From Phytophthora sp. 'mugwort' (lineage: Eukaryota; Oomycota; Peronosporomycetes; Peronosporales; Peronosporaceae), in NCBI GenBank assembly GCA_033558025.1, contig JAUCEF010000016.1, forward strand, positions 3,720,001-3,784,000: DNA of 64,000 nucleotides, written 5' to 3'. Under the pieces are notes generated by a model. The model worked only from the letters and a program-made list of their open reading frames with translations, searched no databases and was not told where the DNA came from. Each line of letters opens with the position of its first letter. Within the stretch, counting starts at the first letter, position 1. Positions 23,549 to 33,499 of this stretch are shown one piece after another. The position numbers and the translations under genes were made by a program.

Positions 23549-23732
23549 CTGACATCCCACCCCGTCACAGCCAAGACACAAAAACCATGGAGAAAACATG
23601 AACACACCACGGAGAAACCTGAACACACCACGGAGAAACATGGACACACCATGGAGAAACATGGACACATGAAGGTGATGCTGTTAGAAACATAGCAAAA
23701 CCATGGGGAACATAGTTTACACCTGGACCCAC
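23549..23732 (-). repeat. MULE-B intron carrying a 21-bp minisatellite
   Basis: Intron between THKKNR and YNYQLC (minus-strand donor CG|GTGGGT, acceptor GATGTCAG). It holds about 3.5 copies of a 21-bp unit on the plus strand (CACACCACGGAGAAACATGG-like, 23602-23670). Same residue and phase as the MULE-A intron at 464-709. Confidence 0.65.
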
Positions 23733-25009
23733 CGGTTCTTTTTGTGCGTGCAATCAACGAGCAGAATTTCTGGAAAGCGCTTGTACAGCTTGCGCATATG
23801 CCCCGAGCTGATAGAGACTACAGCGGTCTGGCCATTCGAGTTTTCATCAACGGCGGAGACATTTCCCGGGCTGCAAGGTCAAACTTTACCAGCAGTTCTG
23901 CTACCTGGTCCTCGTCGCTCAGTGATACCCCTTTCACCACCCACCCCAAGTATTAGCAACCCATTCATTCCTATTAGATGCAATGCAAGGTCTCTCACCG
24001 GACTTCTTGATCTTTGCGATCATGTTGTAAATGTCTGTCGACTGCACGTAGCGAGGAGAGTTCGCTCGGATGTAGTCGTTAATCCTGCTTGCCTTGCTGC
24101 CACTTGCCACCATAAGCCCCATGACATCCATAATCGGCGAGCTGGCAGGAACTTGACGAATGGAAGGGTATTTCTGATAGACTTCTCCCGATAATGTATG
24201 GCAGTATCCGTAGAAATCATTCTTAATCTGAATACGCCATTCCCCACTCGATAGCTGGACATATTGAGCTCTAAAGCGCACGTGACAGCCAACCCCTTTA
24301 ACCTTATGCAAAGATCGCTCTCCTTTCGAGCGCGCGCGGAGTTTCCAGCCATGCGTGCAGAAGTAAACCCTCTCATAAGGATCTAGATCATCTGGTACGA
24401 GTGGCAGCTGTTTCGAGGGTTTTCCAACGTGAACTTTCATGCGAGCAATTCGGCGGTTTCTCAGGCGCATGTTCAGCGTCTCACTGATTACTAGTAATGT
24501 CGACGTATCCTCCTGGTACATTTTCAGGTACTTATCCAATTGAGTCCACGTCTTGTGACACGTCTTCAACTTCGGGACGTAATATACTCTTCATCACTGT
24601 CAGTCAGAACTCGTTTCCGGCTACCACCAGACGTGGCAGAGGTACACAGCTCCCGTCCTCATTCTCGCTGATCTTGTTTGATGCATCTTCGCTCAAACCA
24701 CCTGCTTTATCATCTTCTTCCTTTGCGTTCTGATCGTCATTCTTCTCGTCGTCGACTTGCTCCACTGAATCGCCGTCTTTTCCGTCACTATCCGGCGTGT
24801 TTTGGGCGTAGGCCACGCGGTCTCTCATGGTTTCACTCTCCGTCGTGTTATCAGCGGAGTCACCAGTGTCATCGACTTCACTGGGGCTATCCATGTCGCT
24901 ACCACTGCTGCTAGAACTTGCCTGAATTGATAGTGACCTTAGGATGCGGGCGGTGGTTTTCGTGCGGGCCATCTGCCGTAGAGATTGCCTGTTCTCACAG
25001 CACGGCCAA

Positions 25010-25130
25010 CAGACGCAAACATGGGATAGTACCATGGCCAATACATGGCATCAAATATTGGCAGAAGCATGGACGGAACCATGGTCAGATCGTGGGCCAG
25101 CACCAACATCGTTACGCCATGATAGGCACA
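25010..25130. repeat. CATGG-rich tract upstream of MULE-B
   Basis: Five CATGG words between 25019 and 25085, of the kind seen in both MULE-B introns. Lies just upstream of the MARTK start, directly before a CTACGGCAG that could act as a splice acceptor, so it may be a 5'-untranslated intron. Confidence 0.55.
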
Positions 25131-26628
25131 AGCATCATGTTGACATACGTACGTGACCTGATGTAGCAGTGATCACCTCGATATATGCGGCTAAGATAGC
25201 CCCTACAAGAATAGATTAAATGCAAGGACGAAGGTCAGTATCATCGCCTCACATTACGTACGACATATGCACATACAGGTTCATTCGTACCAGTGGCTTC
25301 CCTCTCAGTGACGGAAGCTGCGCACGACGCCACCATCTAACATAGCCACACAGACAAACATTGATGACGGGCGATCTCATGCTGGCCTCAAATGCATGGT
25401 CCCTACCTCCTGGTGTGCGCCACAGATCTTGGGGATACACGCCTGCGTCGAAGGGGGGGGGAGGCAGCGCAGCCCAGAGAACCAGCAGAGACGCTTCACA
25501 GGCGGCGTTTGTGCGGATGAGGCAGAGGGGGGTAGGAGCTCTCTTCTCGCCGTGACTCGTGGAAAGGAGTGGCTATCAAAATTGAAATTTGAAGAAGAAA
25601 TGTATTATATAAATTACAAACATGGAGGAAACAGGTATAAAATATTGAGTTGAAAACATGGGCTGCATAATTCCCGTTATTGTAATCATGAATTTGAGCA
25701 AACTATCAAGTGCGTTTACTAATGGGAACTCCTAGTATTAATATAATCTGTAGATGGAGCGTGTTGGATTACGCTACAAGCGTGACTAAACAACAAAAAT
25801 TATCAAGTACGTAAACACTTGAGCAGGCAACAGTACCAGGGCACCACCATTCTACCCTATTACGGTCACAATTAGCACGATTCTCGCAGCTGCTCGTCGA
25901 GAAGAGAATAACTCGTGTGCCCATCTGAAAAAGAGTGGGTGAAAAACAATAAAACGACCAACGGAGGAGAGCGGGCGAGTGCGTAGCCACATCAAACCCG
26001 TGCGGGGTGTCCGCGGAGCTGGGCGCGCGGTATTTGCAGGGGCGGCACAGCGCCGAGCTTTCCAGCGAGCCAAGCACTGTAGCGGGCCAAACTTAGAAAC
26101 TTTTCCTCGCAGCAGCGCAGCGACTGCCAATGCCCACGACCTCGATCTCGTGAGGCTAGGGTAAAGGGAGATGAGAGACCTTCTTTACAAAACTACAGTG
26201 TAAACCAAAATGTGACGAGGCGAGATGGCGAGAGCAACTCGTGCATTCAAACAAAGTGGATGATGCTGAGTCTTTGCTATTCGTTGAAGACGTAGATCGG
26301 GTAATCGCTGTCATCATTGTGTCGCTAGCACAGTTGGGATCGGCGTTTATCTTAGATTGGAAGGGCGAATCATGGATGAAAGTATCGATTCAGAGGAGGG
26401 TATGTAATTCATATAAAACGACCAACGTATTGGTTGCGAACGCGTATAGCTAAACCCGCGCGTGGTGCCAGCCTTTTGCTACCCAGCGTTCACATCAAGG
26501 GATAATACACACCAGATTACACTGTAACGCTGCAGATGTGATGTTCGCTTTTAAATGGACGTGCCGAGGATGGATGGGGTTGCTACCCTTTGTCACAAGA
26601 GCGCGGGTGATGTGAGCGGACATATAGT
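25131..26628. other. Unassigned region upstream of the transglutaminase
   Basis: Contains a G run (25449-25458), an AT-rich stretch (25560-25760) and a GC-rich segment (25970-26160). The GC-rich segment has a minus-strand frame (25852-26130) that is Ala/Arg-rich and unrecognised. The plus-strand frame at 26241-26453 also lacks recognisable motifs. I see no RNA gene. Part must hold distal promoter sequence of the downstream gene. Confidence 0.4.
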
Positions 26629-26650
26629 AGTTCATTCTTCATTTTCCTCC
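26629..26650 (+). promoter_or_regulatory. Oomycete-type core promoter (Inr plus FPR-like) of the transglutaminase
   Basis: The sequence TTCATTCTTCATTTTCC lies about 60 bases before the ATG. It fits the oomycete initiator (CATTC-type) fused to a flanking promoter region ([CT]A[AT]TTTNYY-like). A matching element survives in the dead copy at 14711-14730, supporting its function in the ancestral gene. Transcription should start within or just after it. Confidence 0.75.
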
Positions 26651-26703
26651 GAAGCAAGAAGATCATCTGCCACCAACGCAGCGGAGCAACACTCTTAATC
26701 ACC

Positions 26704-28065
26704 ATGGTCTCCAACCCTAGCGTCTACCTCCTATCGGCTGTAATTGCTCTGGTGGCCCTGCAGGCTGCCGCTTCACCGCTAAGATACGACCCTTACACGG
26801 AGTGTACTTCGTACAACATCGGCGACGAGAACTTTCCCGGCCGCGGTACTGCAGTCGAAGACACGTGCATTGTCACCGTGCCGGAGGACCCAAACCACCC
26901 TAAGAGGCTCAGCCGCAAGCTTGAGGGGGATTCTGGTGATGACATTTCGGATCTCGAAACATACTTCGGCGTCGCAATGGAGCTAAAGCTGAAGAATTTG
27001 CCTGGATCGACTGTTTATAGTCCGTTGCCGTGGGCAGGCTGGAACTGGCTTATCTATCAAGACAGCCTAAACTATGAATGGAACGGGGGCCAGCCGAGTC
27101 CTGCTGAGAAGTACGCAACTGCATTTGGTCTGGATGTGAAGACGTTCAAGGATAGTGTGTCGGCGCAGAATGGTATCGACTTCATGGGAAAGTACACGGA
27201 TATGTGCACGACCTACAAGGAATGCTACAACCCTGACATGGATACTGTCTGCGCTAAGCGATCCGGCGAAAATACGGGCTACTGCATCCCAACGTGGTGC
27301 GGGATTTGCCATGCGTGGGCTCCAGCGGCTATTCTCGAGAAGGAGCCGAACTGCCCTGTGACTTACAACGACGTGACGTTCCAGCCCATGGACATTAAGG
27401 CACTTGTCACTGATGTCTATAATAGCAACATCTCTGTTGTATTTACCGGTTCCCGCTACAACGGGTACAATGACTCGATCGACGAATTCGGGGTTCACTC
27501 AGCCGTCTCCTACCGCGACCTGAACCCTGGTTACTTCCACATCGCTGCTGCAAACCTGCTCGGTTTGCTGAACACCACGTTCATCATTGACAGGGACGCT
27601 GGAATCGAAGTTTGGAACCAGCCTGTTGTTGGTTTCGAGGTGTATAATCAGACCAACATGACCCCGGAAGAAGCTGCTAGTACCTTCTATCGTCTCGAAG
27701 AGTATGTGTGGAACGAAAACGCCTCTAGTATTGTGTATGTCAAATCTCAACCCTCATGGATTAACGAGACTCTCACGGACGGTGGCCTCGTGGCGTCGGG
27801 TCTGAATGAAAAGTTCAAGGCGGGTGCTAACTATACCTACCTGCTAGAACTGGATGAGAACGAGGAAATTATTGGTGGCGAGTGGCTGCACGAGTCGAAT
27901 GACAACCATCCGGACTTTTTGTGGTTTCCGAAATCAAAGCCGTCTTCGGACACCGTCACCAGCACTGGTTTAAGCTACGCCAATGTGACGATGCTGCTGG
28001 AGAAGTCGGTGGCATGTGGCGATCTGGGGTTGACTCATGACTCAACGGGCGTAGGTATCAAGTGA
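26704..28065 (+). CDS. Secreted elicitor-type transglutaminase with Pep-13-like motif
   Basis: Intact, intronless 453-residue protein of the oomycete transglutaminase-elicitor family (the GP42/M81 type). These secreted, calcium-dependent enzymes cross-link glutamine to lysine in wall or matrix proteins. Residues 1-24 form a signal peptide (LSAVIALVALQAAA, likely cut after Ala-23 or Ser-24). The core holds WCGICHAWAPAA (198-209), where the nucleophilic cysteine of the family should be (Cys202, or Cys199), and GYFHIAAANLLG (276-287) with a candidate catalytic His279. Residues 303-315 read VWNQPVVGFEVYN, aligned with the Pep-13 epitope recognised by some plants. Trp304 and Pro307, reported essential for Pep-13 activity, are kept, but the Arg and Lys of classical Pep-13 are Val309 and Glu312. 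Nine N-glycosylation sequons occur from residue 242 on. The ATG was chosen because it follows the initiator at 26629, has context CACCATGG and opens directly into the signal peptide. It is shorter than typical GP42 precursors, probably in the propeptide. The neighbourhood is transposons; a broken copy lies 7-12 kb upstream. Confidence 0.93.
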   Translation: MVSNPSVYLLSAVIALVALQAAASPLRYDPYTECTSYNIGDENFPGRGTAVEDTCIVTVPEDPNHPKRLSRKLEGDSGDDISDLETYFGVAMELKLKNLPGSTVYSPLPWAGWNWLIYQDSLNYEWNGGQPSPAEKYATAFGLDVKTFKDSVSAQNGIDFMGKYTDMCTTYKECYNPDMDTVCAKRSGENTGYCIPTWCGICHAWAPAAILEKEPNCPVTYNDVTFQPMDIKALVTDVYNSNISVVFTGSRYNGYNDSIDEFGVHSAVSYRDLNPGYFHIAAANLLGLLNTTFIIDRDAGIEVWNQPVVGFEVYNQTNMTPEEAASTFYRLEEYVWNENASSIVYVKSQPSWINETLTDGGLVASGLNEKFKAGANYTYLLELDENEEIIGGEWLHESNDNHPDFLWFPKSKPSSDTVTSTGLSYANVTMLLEKSVACGDLGLTHDSTGVGIK

Positions 28066-28379
28066 AGCAGTTGCGTTTTCTATGATGGATTCGGTTGCTA
28101 TTTGCATCTGCTGCACCCCTCCCTTTTTCTTATAGAGTTTGCTTTCGAAAATTTAATGATAGTAACTCTTGCTTCCGGAAACATTTGAATTAAAGTGAAT
28201 ACGTCGCCGCTGCAGAGGCCGTATTCAACTCGACTTGCAGCGCAGCAGTGGGCATGCAGTCGGACCATCCCAAGTATCCTCGTGTAATTACGAATATGCG
28301 GGCGACACGTGTCCAGAAGGAATGATATCATAAGATGAGCTCCATTGAGTTAGAAATCCTGGTCTACCCCTCTAGTAGA
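28066..28379 (+). other. 3' flank of the transglutaminase gene
   Basis: The first 30 or so bases after the stop (GAAGCAGTTGCGTTTTCTATGATGG) align with the 3' flank of the dead copy at 19779-19803. No clear AATAAA signal was seen, and no gene thereafter. Confidence 0.5.
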
Positions 28380-28451
28380 CAATTCAAGATACATGGGCGA
28401 GATGATTGTAACCTCCACATACAATCATCTCGCCCATGATGTGTTGAATTG
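28380..28451. repeat. Inverted repeat, about 31-nt arms and 9-nt loop
   Basis: The inner 18 bases of each arm are perfectly complementary (ATGGGCGAGATGATTGTA / TACAATCATCTCGCCCAT). CAATTC / GAATTG pair at the outer ends with small bulges between. About 330 bases after the transglutaminase stop and convergent with it, so it could be a 3'-end structure, a small foldback repeat or a hairpin RNA locus. Confidence 0.88.
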
Positions 28452-28799
28452 TAATACACTCCAGGTAGTGATAGTAAATAGGATCAAATCAAGTATGCCT
28501 TCTTTTTTTAAGTTACACCGCTGTTGCACGGTTCACTAATGTATGTGGACTGTGGCGTGGGTACAGTGCATCCCGAACCGTACTCGGATTGGTCAACCAC
28601 CAAGACATCAATCCTGGCGATTCAGAGTACATGTAGCAAGATCTGTGTTTGTGAAAGCGAATAACAAGGAGGACAACAGGGAGTAGGAATCTAGAAAGAA
28701 ACGAAGCACAGGTATGTTAAACCACTTTAATGTACTTCGGCATTTGACCTCAACTACATGAGCGCTCTTCATCAGCTAAATAGCCGCAATAACAACCTG
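28452..28799. other. Unassigned 350 bases
   Basis: No gene recognised. May hold the 5' LTR or leader of the Copia-A relic that follows. Confidence 0.35.
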
Positions 28800-29520
28800 G
28801 TCCCGATCCATCTAGCCATGACGAAAACCAAGAGAGCTAAGTCCTCCTGGGTAGTGATAACTATTTCCACTGGGAATATAAATGCGCATGGCTCGCACCC
28901 TAAAGGAGCACCTTGCCCATGTGAAGGTCGTCAAGTCGAAAAAAAAAACAGGCCGTCGATGCGTGGCTGGGAAGGTACCAACGCACTTGGCATCACCGCA
29001 CAAGACTTGATCCGGAACACTAGACCAATATACGGTCTGCGAACCGCGTGATACTAGGATGGAAAATAATCCGAGAGTTCTACAACCGTACCACTCCACA
29101 ACAATGTTACGATGTTGCACGGGTTCAATATGGACAACGGTGCGACAATATCCAAGGCGCTGGATGCCTTCGACAACCATGCCGTCGGACTCCAGACGCT
29201 GGTAATTCGTCTACGATGCACATCAGTGTTGAGGTGCTGCGGAGCAGCCTTCCGTCGGAGTTCGAGCTGATTGCGTCTATCATGAATAATATTAAGGACA
29301 TAGCAATCCACTATGTAAGTGAAACGTTGCTGAAGGAACATGACGGTTGCAATAGAAGGACACCACGGAACGGGTTTAAGGCGAATATTTATCGGTTCAA
29401 GGGCGCCGAAGAAATAACCCCAAGGGGACCGATCCGCCGAGCAGTGACGGTTTGTTTCGTTGGCAAGTGCTTCAGATGTACCGAGACTGGATACAGGGAC
29501 GTGTCAAGTCCGTACTGACC
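28800..29520 (+). pseudogene. Copia-A gag relic (UBN2-type)
   Basis: Plus-strand frames give EHLAHVKVVKSKK and NALGITAQDLI, then REFYNRTTPQQ. After frame changes come ALDAFDNHAVGLQTL and SLPSEFELIASIMNNIKDI (about 29245-29305), LLKEHDGCNRRTPRNGFKAN, and a zinc-knuckle remnant GKCFRCTETGYRDV in which the knuckle is truncated. Order and wording match Ty1/Copia gag of oomycetes. Shifts and stops make it inactive. Confidence 0.75.
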
Positions 29521-29579
29521 TCGTGGACGACTATTCAGGTACGTTGTAGCGTTCATAAAGAATAAATGGCCTTAGCAAG

Positions 29580-29820
29580 CTGCAATAGCTCAAGTCTCTT
29601 TATGAAAAAACCAATGGGAAAATGTCTGCGCATGAACAATGGAACGGCGTTCGTGAATAAGTGAGTCGCAGAGATGTACTACCGGAGCGATACCATGCGC
29701 CAGCGCTCGGTTACATTACAGCCCACAACAGAACGGAGTTGTGGAGCGAATGAATCGTACGATCGTGGAGAAGGCACGGGGCATGATATACGACAAGAGC
29801 GTGTCTACGGAGTAGTGGTA
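29580..29820 (+). pseudogene. Copia-A integrase C-terminal relic
   Basis: Reads PALGYITA then QQNGVVERMNRTIVEKARGMIY..SVSTEWW (29723-29818 in one frame), the region around the third catalytic residue (Glu of QQNGVVER) in Copia integrases. It sits only about 60-100 bases after the gag relic, so protease and most of integrase have been deleted. Confidence 0.75.
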
Positions 29821-29868
29821 AGTACTGCAATGTAAGATCAACCGTTTTACTAATAAATTTAGAAAACA

Positions 29869-29889
29869 GTAACTACCTAGCCCGTTACA
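29869..29889 (-). repeat. 21-bp inverted copy of the Copia LTR start at 36383
   Basis: Reverse complement, 21 of 21, of 36383-36403, which begins TGTAACGGGCTAGG. Either the end of an LTR in minus orientation or one end of a 6.5-kb inverted-repeat unit. Confidence 0.8.
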
Positions 29890-30455
29890 GTTCTCTTTAA
29901 CCCTGGACCGTTTCGGAACCGGTGGACCGTCACTTCCGACTGGATTTTGTTTTGCGTCCAGACCATCCTCCATCTCGTGTCTGTTTTAAACGTTCCGTTT
30001 CAGGATTGGGCATTAGCGATCGTTCTGGAACGCCTGCGGTACGCAGTAAATTCAACCCCTTGCAATCGGTTCCAGTGGGGATAGCTGGTGTAATCTCATG
30101 TCTTGATCAGGTTCCACTTCATCCATTTCCAGGGTTCCTCGGCCGTTTCCACGGTCCATCCATGGTCGGTTCGAGTTCTACTGCGCAGGAACGCATGTAC
30201 TTTCACCGTCCTTGGTCGCAAAATATGGTCGTTTCATGCTGCGGCGATTCTAGCCGTATATACCTTCCATATCATGCTCGTCGAGCTTCACCATACCAAC
30301 TCAAACGCACGGTACCCTTTGTAGTGGGGGATAGACTTGAAGCTCTTGGAATCGAGTTTCATCCTCTTCTCATTATTAATGTGTGCTTAGCCCTGCGAAC
30401 AAACACGCGCGTGTGGTCTATTTTGGGCTTCAGCGTGGACCTCAACTCGAACGGT
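29890..30455. other. Unassigned 560 bases
   Basis: A 182-residue plus-strand frame covers 29922-30470, but it has no domain, composition bias or start context that I would accept as a gene. It ends inside LTR-like sequence, so it is more likely LTR or untranslated retroelement sequence. Confidence 0.35.
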
Positions 30456-30570
30456 GTAACATCCAACTGATTCGGTAAACGTAGCGATGACGAAGCTTGC
30501 TAAGGAACTCAGGATATTGAGACAAAGTATTTTATCTGGGGAAAATTTAACTCCGATTTAGTATTATGGT
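30456..30570 (+). repeat. Copia-type LTR fragment
   Basis: Starts TGTAACATCC. Shares CGTAGCGAT...GCTTGCTAAGGAACTCAGGAT, then CAAGTATTTTATC.GGGGAAA and AACTC.GATTTA, with 36417-36505. Two copies six kilobases apart. Confidence 0.7.
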
Positions 30571-30689
30571 CAGGGTGGCTGCTCATGGTTTAACGCGCTA
30601 CTTAGGAAAATGGAGGGCCCGCTACATCGCCGCCTCGCAAAGCTACACCCACGGGCACTGAGTGCTATGTGTGCAAGTGGAGAACAATC

Positions 30690-32560
30690 GAGAATTTGGG
30701 AATCGGCGAGACTTGATCAATAGCGAGGCCACAAAGACGACAAGTGCAAGGTCCTGTGAACAATAGGAGCACCACGAGCATCACTTTCGAAAAACTATGT
30801 CGACGAGAAGATGAAGCAACAGCAGACGAGCACAGACATGGACAACACGGCGACGGCAGCGTGGCCGAATTCTGAACCATGGGCATTGGGCACGCGTGAT
30901 GGACGACAACTCAACCCGCGACCGCTGTACGACCTGCCCGAAACTTCCGATCCGGACACCTCGACACATTGAGGATTACTTCCGTCGTTTCCGCTGCCTC
31001 TGTAGAAGGCTTCGCCAGTTATGCGCTCTCCCGTTTAGAGAGTGCCTTTTTCCGGCGTTGTGACCGGATGGTGAGAAATGGGTCTAGTTTTTGTAGGCTG
31101 GATCATGTTCCGCCCATTTATCCTTAATAGACGCCAAAATACTCATTTGGACACCCTTCGGTACTCCATTAATGCGCTCCTTGTACAGGGGACAGCGTTG
31201 AAGCTGGCTAAACTGCCAGTATACCATCAATATGCAACAGGTGTCCTGTTTCAGCGAGACGACAGCTTCTACGAGTGGACTCAGAAGGTGATCGCCAAGT
31301 TTAGACGCTTCTAGAAATCTCTAGTTTTCACAATGTCACGAGTTCATTTAGTTTTGCTGGTCGCTTTCCAAGGCGCATGAACTTCGTTTGGCAATACAAT
31401 TGGCTATGACGCCATGTCTGTCGAAAACGCTTTTGATGCACTTAAAGCTAGAGTACCACCTCGTTAACACGGGTAAGCGCAGCGCCCGATGATGCGCTTC
31501 TTTCTCATTCGTCTTCTGCAGCTTGCGAAATCGTGCAAGCAGTTGCGACCGGTTCCGGATAAGCTTGGCCAACATAACAGAGTTCGATATAGCCGATCTT
31601 AGCCACGAAATTTGCATTACCTCTTCCAGAATGAGATTTATGCGTGTCTGCTGCATCCGTTGCAGCACAGTGACCGCCCTCGATCGATAATTACCCATGC
31701 TGCCTGCATTACAGAAGCATTATCAGTTGTGACAGATACTACCACCGATCGACCCACAGCTGTGTGGATTTCATCAATCACATCGCCGATTGCCTCGCCA
31801 CGTACTCTGCGGTTTGTTCGTCCTCACCAATAGTCTTGGTGCACCAAAGGAGAGGTCGCATCAGCGGAGATGCCACAACGTAGTTGACGACCTTCTCCTT
31901 GCTGACATTCGACCAGCCGCCAAAAAAATAAACGCGAGTGTCGGCTCATCCCTCAATCGGGCAATCAGCTCAAACTTTTCGTGCTCATATAATTTGGTGA
32001 GCAGTAGCCCTGCCAAGGCCTTCCACGTGGAAGATATTTCTCCATTTCGAGCTGCTGAATCGTGAACGCCTTAAGCAGGCTTGGCAACCCATACTGCGGA
32101 ACGGCAAACCAGCAGCGTAAAAGCCCCGAGCGACCTCAGCTTGACAATGTTCTTTTTCTGCAGCGGAAGTTTTGCCAGCAAAGGTTAACACCGATGCAAC
32201 TGGGACAGATAAACTTCACTCACTATGGAGTCTTGAGAGGCAGGAAGCGAGGTAGCATGGCTTGCTTTGCTGCGCTTCTTGCTCTTCCGCTTCTTCTTCT
32301 TTGGAGACTAGTTAAAGTGACTCCACTTGATACGCTCAGCTTCAGTTAAATTGTCACACGATGTCAGGTGTCCAAGCGAATTTCGACTCGGCTGAGATTT
32401 GTACAGCTTTCTCGAACAGTGCTTGCACGCCACATCGGGGTAGGCACCATCGTTGTCGACAACGAACCGGCCCCACACGGGATGCGTGCGGCCGCGGGGC
32501 ATCGCTGGCTGTTACGATGGCGCGCAGCGGTTGCGGTTGGCAAAGCCGATGGAGTCGAAG
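30690..32560 (-). pseudogene. hAT transposase relic, hAT-A
   Basis: Minus strand. At 32502-32308 is a BED-type zinc finger start (GRTHPVWGRFVVDNDGAYP, then ACKHCSRKLYKSQPSRNSLGHL). At 32191-31985 are EKEHCQAEVARGFYAAGLPF and SKWRNIFHVEGLG. At 31698-31348 is the region with LAKLIRNRSQLLARFRKLQ and RALRLPVLTRWYSSFKCI, the R-W segment typical of the hAT core. At 31310-31080 further core text reads LLSPLVEAVVSLKQD. Each piece sits in a different frame. The C-terminal dimerisation region should lie near 30.7-30.9 kb but is poorly preserved. Confidence 0.75.
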
Positions 32561-33499
32561 CTGTTGCTGCTGTACGGCGAAACTAAGAATGAAGGAGATG
32601 CCGTCGAAACCAGCGGTGGTGCAGCAACACATCGAAGCTGTTGTCACCACGCTTGCTGCAGCCGAAATGCTATCGAACCTTGATCAGCGCCATCAAGGGG
32701 TAGAGGAAAGTGGTTGGGGATGGATTCTTTTAGTCAGCGTCATCAATTGGGTGATGGACCTGTGGAAGACGCCAACGGTTGGCCCAACAGGAAGTAGATG
32801 GCGCTGCAACTCCTGCGTTCGAACCGCAGAAGCGTGACATATGCCACGACGTCGCTATGGTGCTTCCGGCTAGATGCAACAGGACGTTCGCACTCCCGGA
32901 GCTCGTTGTTCTGTGTTGCCGATGCGCCTCCTCACCAGCTATCTCCCGGTTAAGTTAACACTGATTTTCTTTCGAAACCACTTCACCCTTCTGCACTGCA
33001 TTAATGCAGTTTGGACTGCACTTATGGCATGAATGCCACAAGTGCACAGATGACATGTATGCGCAATTGGATTGTTCCATCCCTAATCCTGTAGCGCTGC
33101 GCGGCCGAAATCGCATGCTTGGAGCTAGGTTGCACGCTGAATGCGCGAGCGGGTCCTCGTGGTCAACGTTGATGTCAACGATTCATCGAGTATCGCGAGT
33201 CGGGTCGACAAGCGGCGGGGGGAGGCAACGCACATTCGAATACGAATATCAGCATAGTCAGGGGTATGCTTGGTACTCTGCAGCAATCTCCTCGTGCACC
33301 AGCGTATTCTCGTCGGATTCAATCCTGACCCGATACACATGCGCAGTCGTCATCATCGCCATCGTCAGCTGCCTGACGGCCCAGCGCCTATTATGGGTCA
33401 TAATCGAGTCGACGGGGCAGCGCATTTGCGAAAATGTTGCTCTTGCCCGGCGTGTAATGAATAACGAGTTGTATTCGGAAGTTAGGACTATTCATCGAT
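32561..33499. other. Unassigned kilobase between hAT-A and Gypsy-C
   Basis: The plus-strand frame at 33004-33546 (180 residues) and overlapping frames on both strands lack recognisable motifs. Its right end overlaps retroelement sequence on the other strand. I do not call a gene. Confidence 0.35.

Larger units (their letters stand above)
21500..24985 (-). pseudogene. MULE transposase, MULE-B, nearly full length but frameshifted
   Basis: Read right to left. The start is at 24972 (MARTKTTAR). An acidic Ser/Asp/Glu-rich region follows to 24604. At 24569-23934 is the N-terminal DNA-binding and linker region (FCTHGWKLRARSKGERSLHK, GVGCHVRFRAQYV, RINDYIRANSPRYV). The segment ending THKKNR stops at 23733 and an intron follows (23549-23732). 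The DDE core reads YNYQLCTLMIMDQFGNGQAVQ, then MVDKDLNEIKVL (about 23390). At 23238-22849 are LPHYRNNTNNRLENFFGKLK and the rest of the core. A SWIM finger (WLCCEFSATMKL, then CRHAMMYR one frame over) lies near 22700. A second intron (about 22610-22440) precedes a C-terminal coiled-coil-like segment (TEQEKYKSAQEVFSRISVEL) and a basic tail to about 21755. Several single-base frameshifts remain. Terminal inverted repeats were not found. Confidence 0.8.

Noticed and set aside
30165..30195. GGTTCGAGTTC as a tRNA B box
   Set aside because: No A box at a suitable distance and no cloverleaf could be drawn around it.
29922..30470. 182-residue open plus-strand frame as a gene
   Set aside because: No domain, no promoter element, and its end lies in LTR-like sequence; long frames occur by chance in this GC-balanced DNA.
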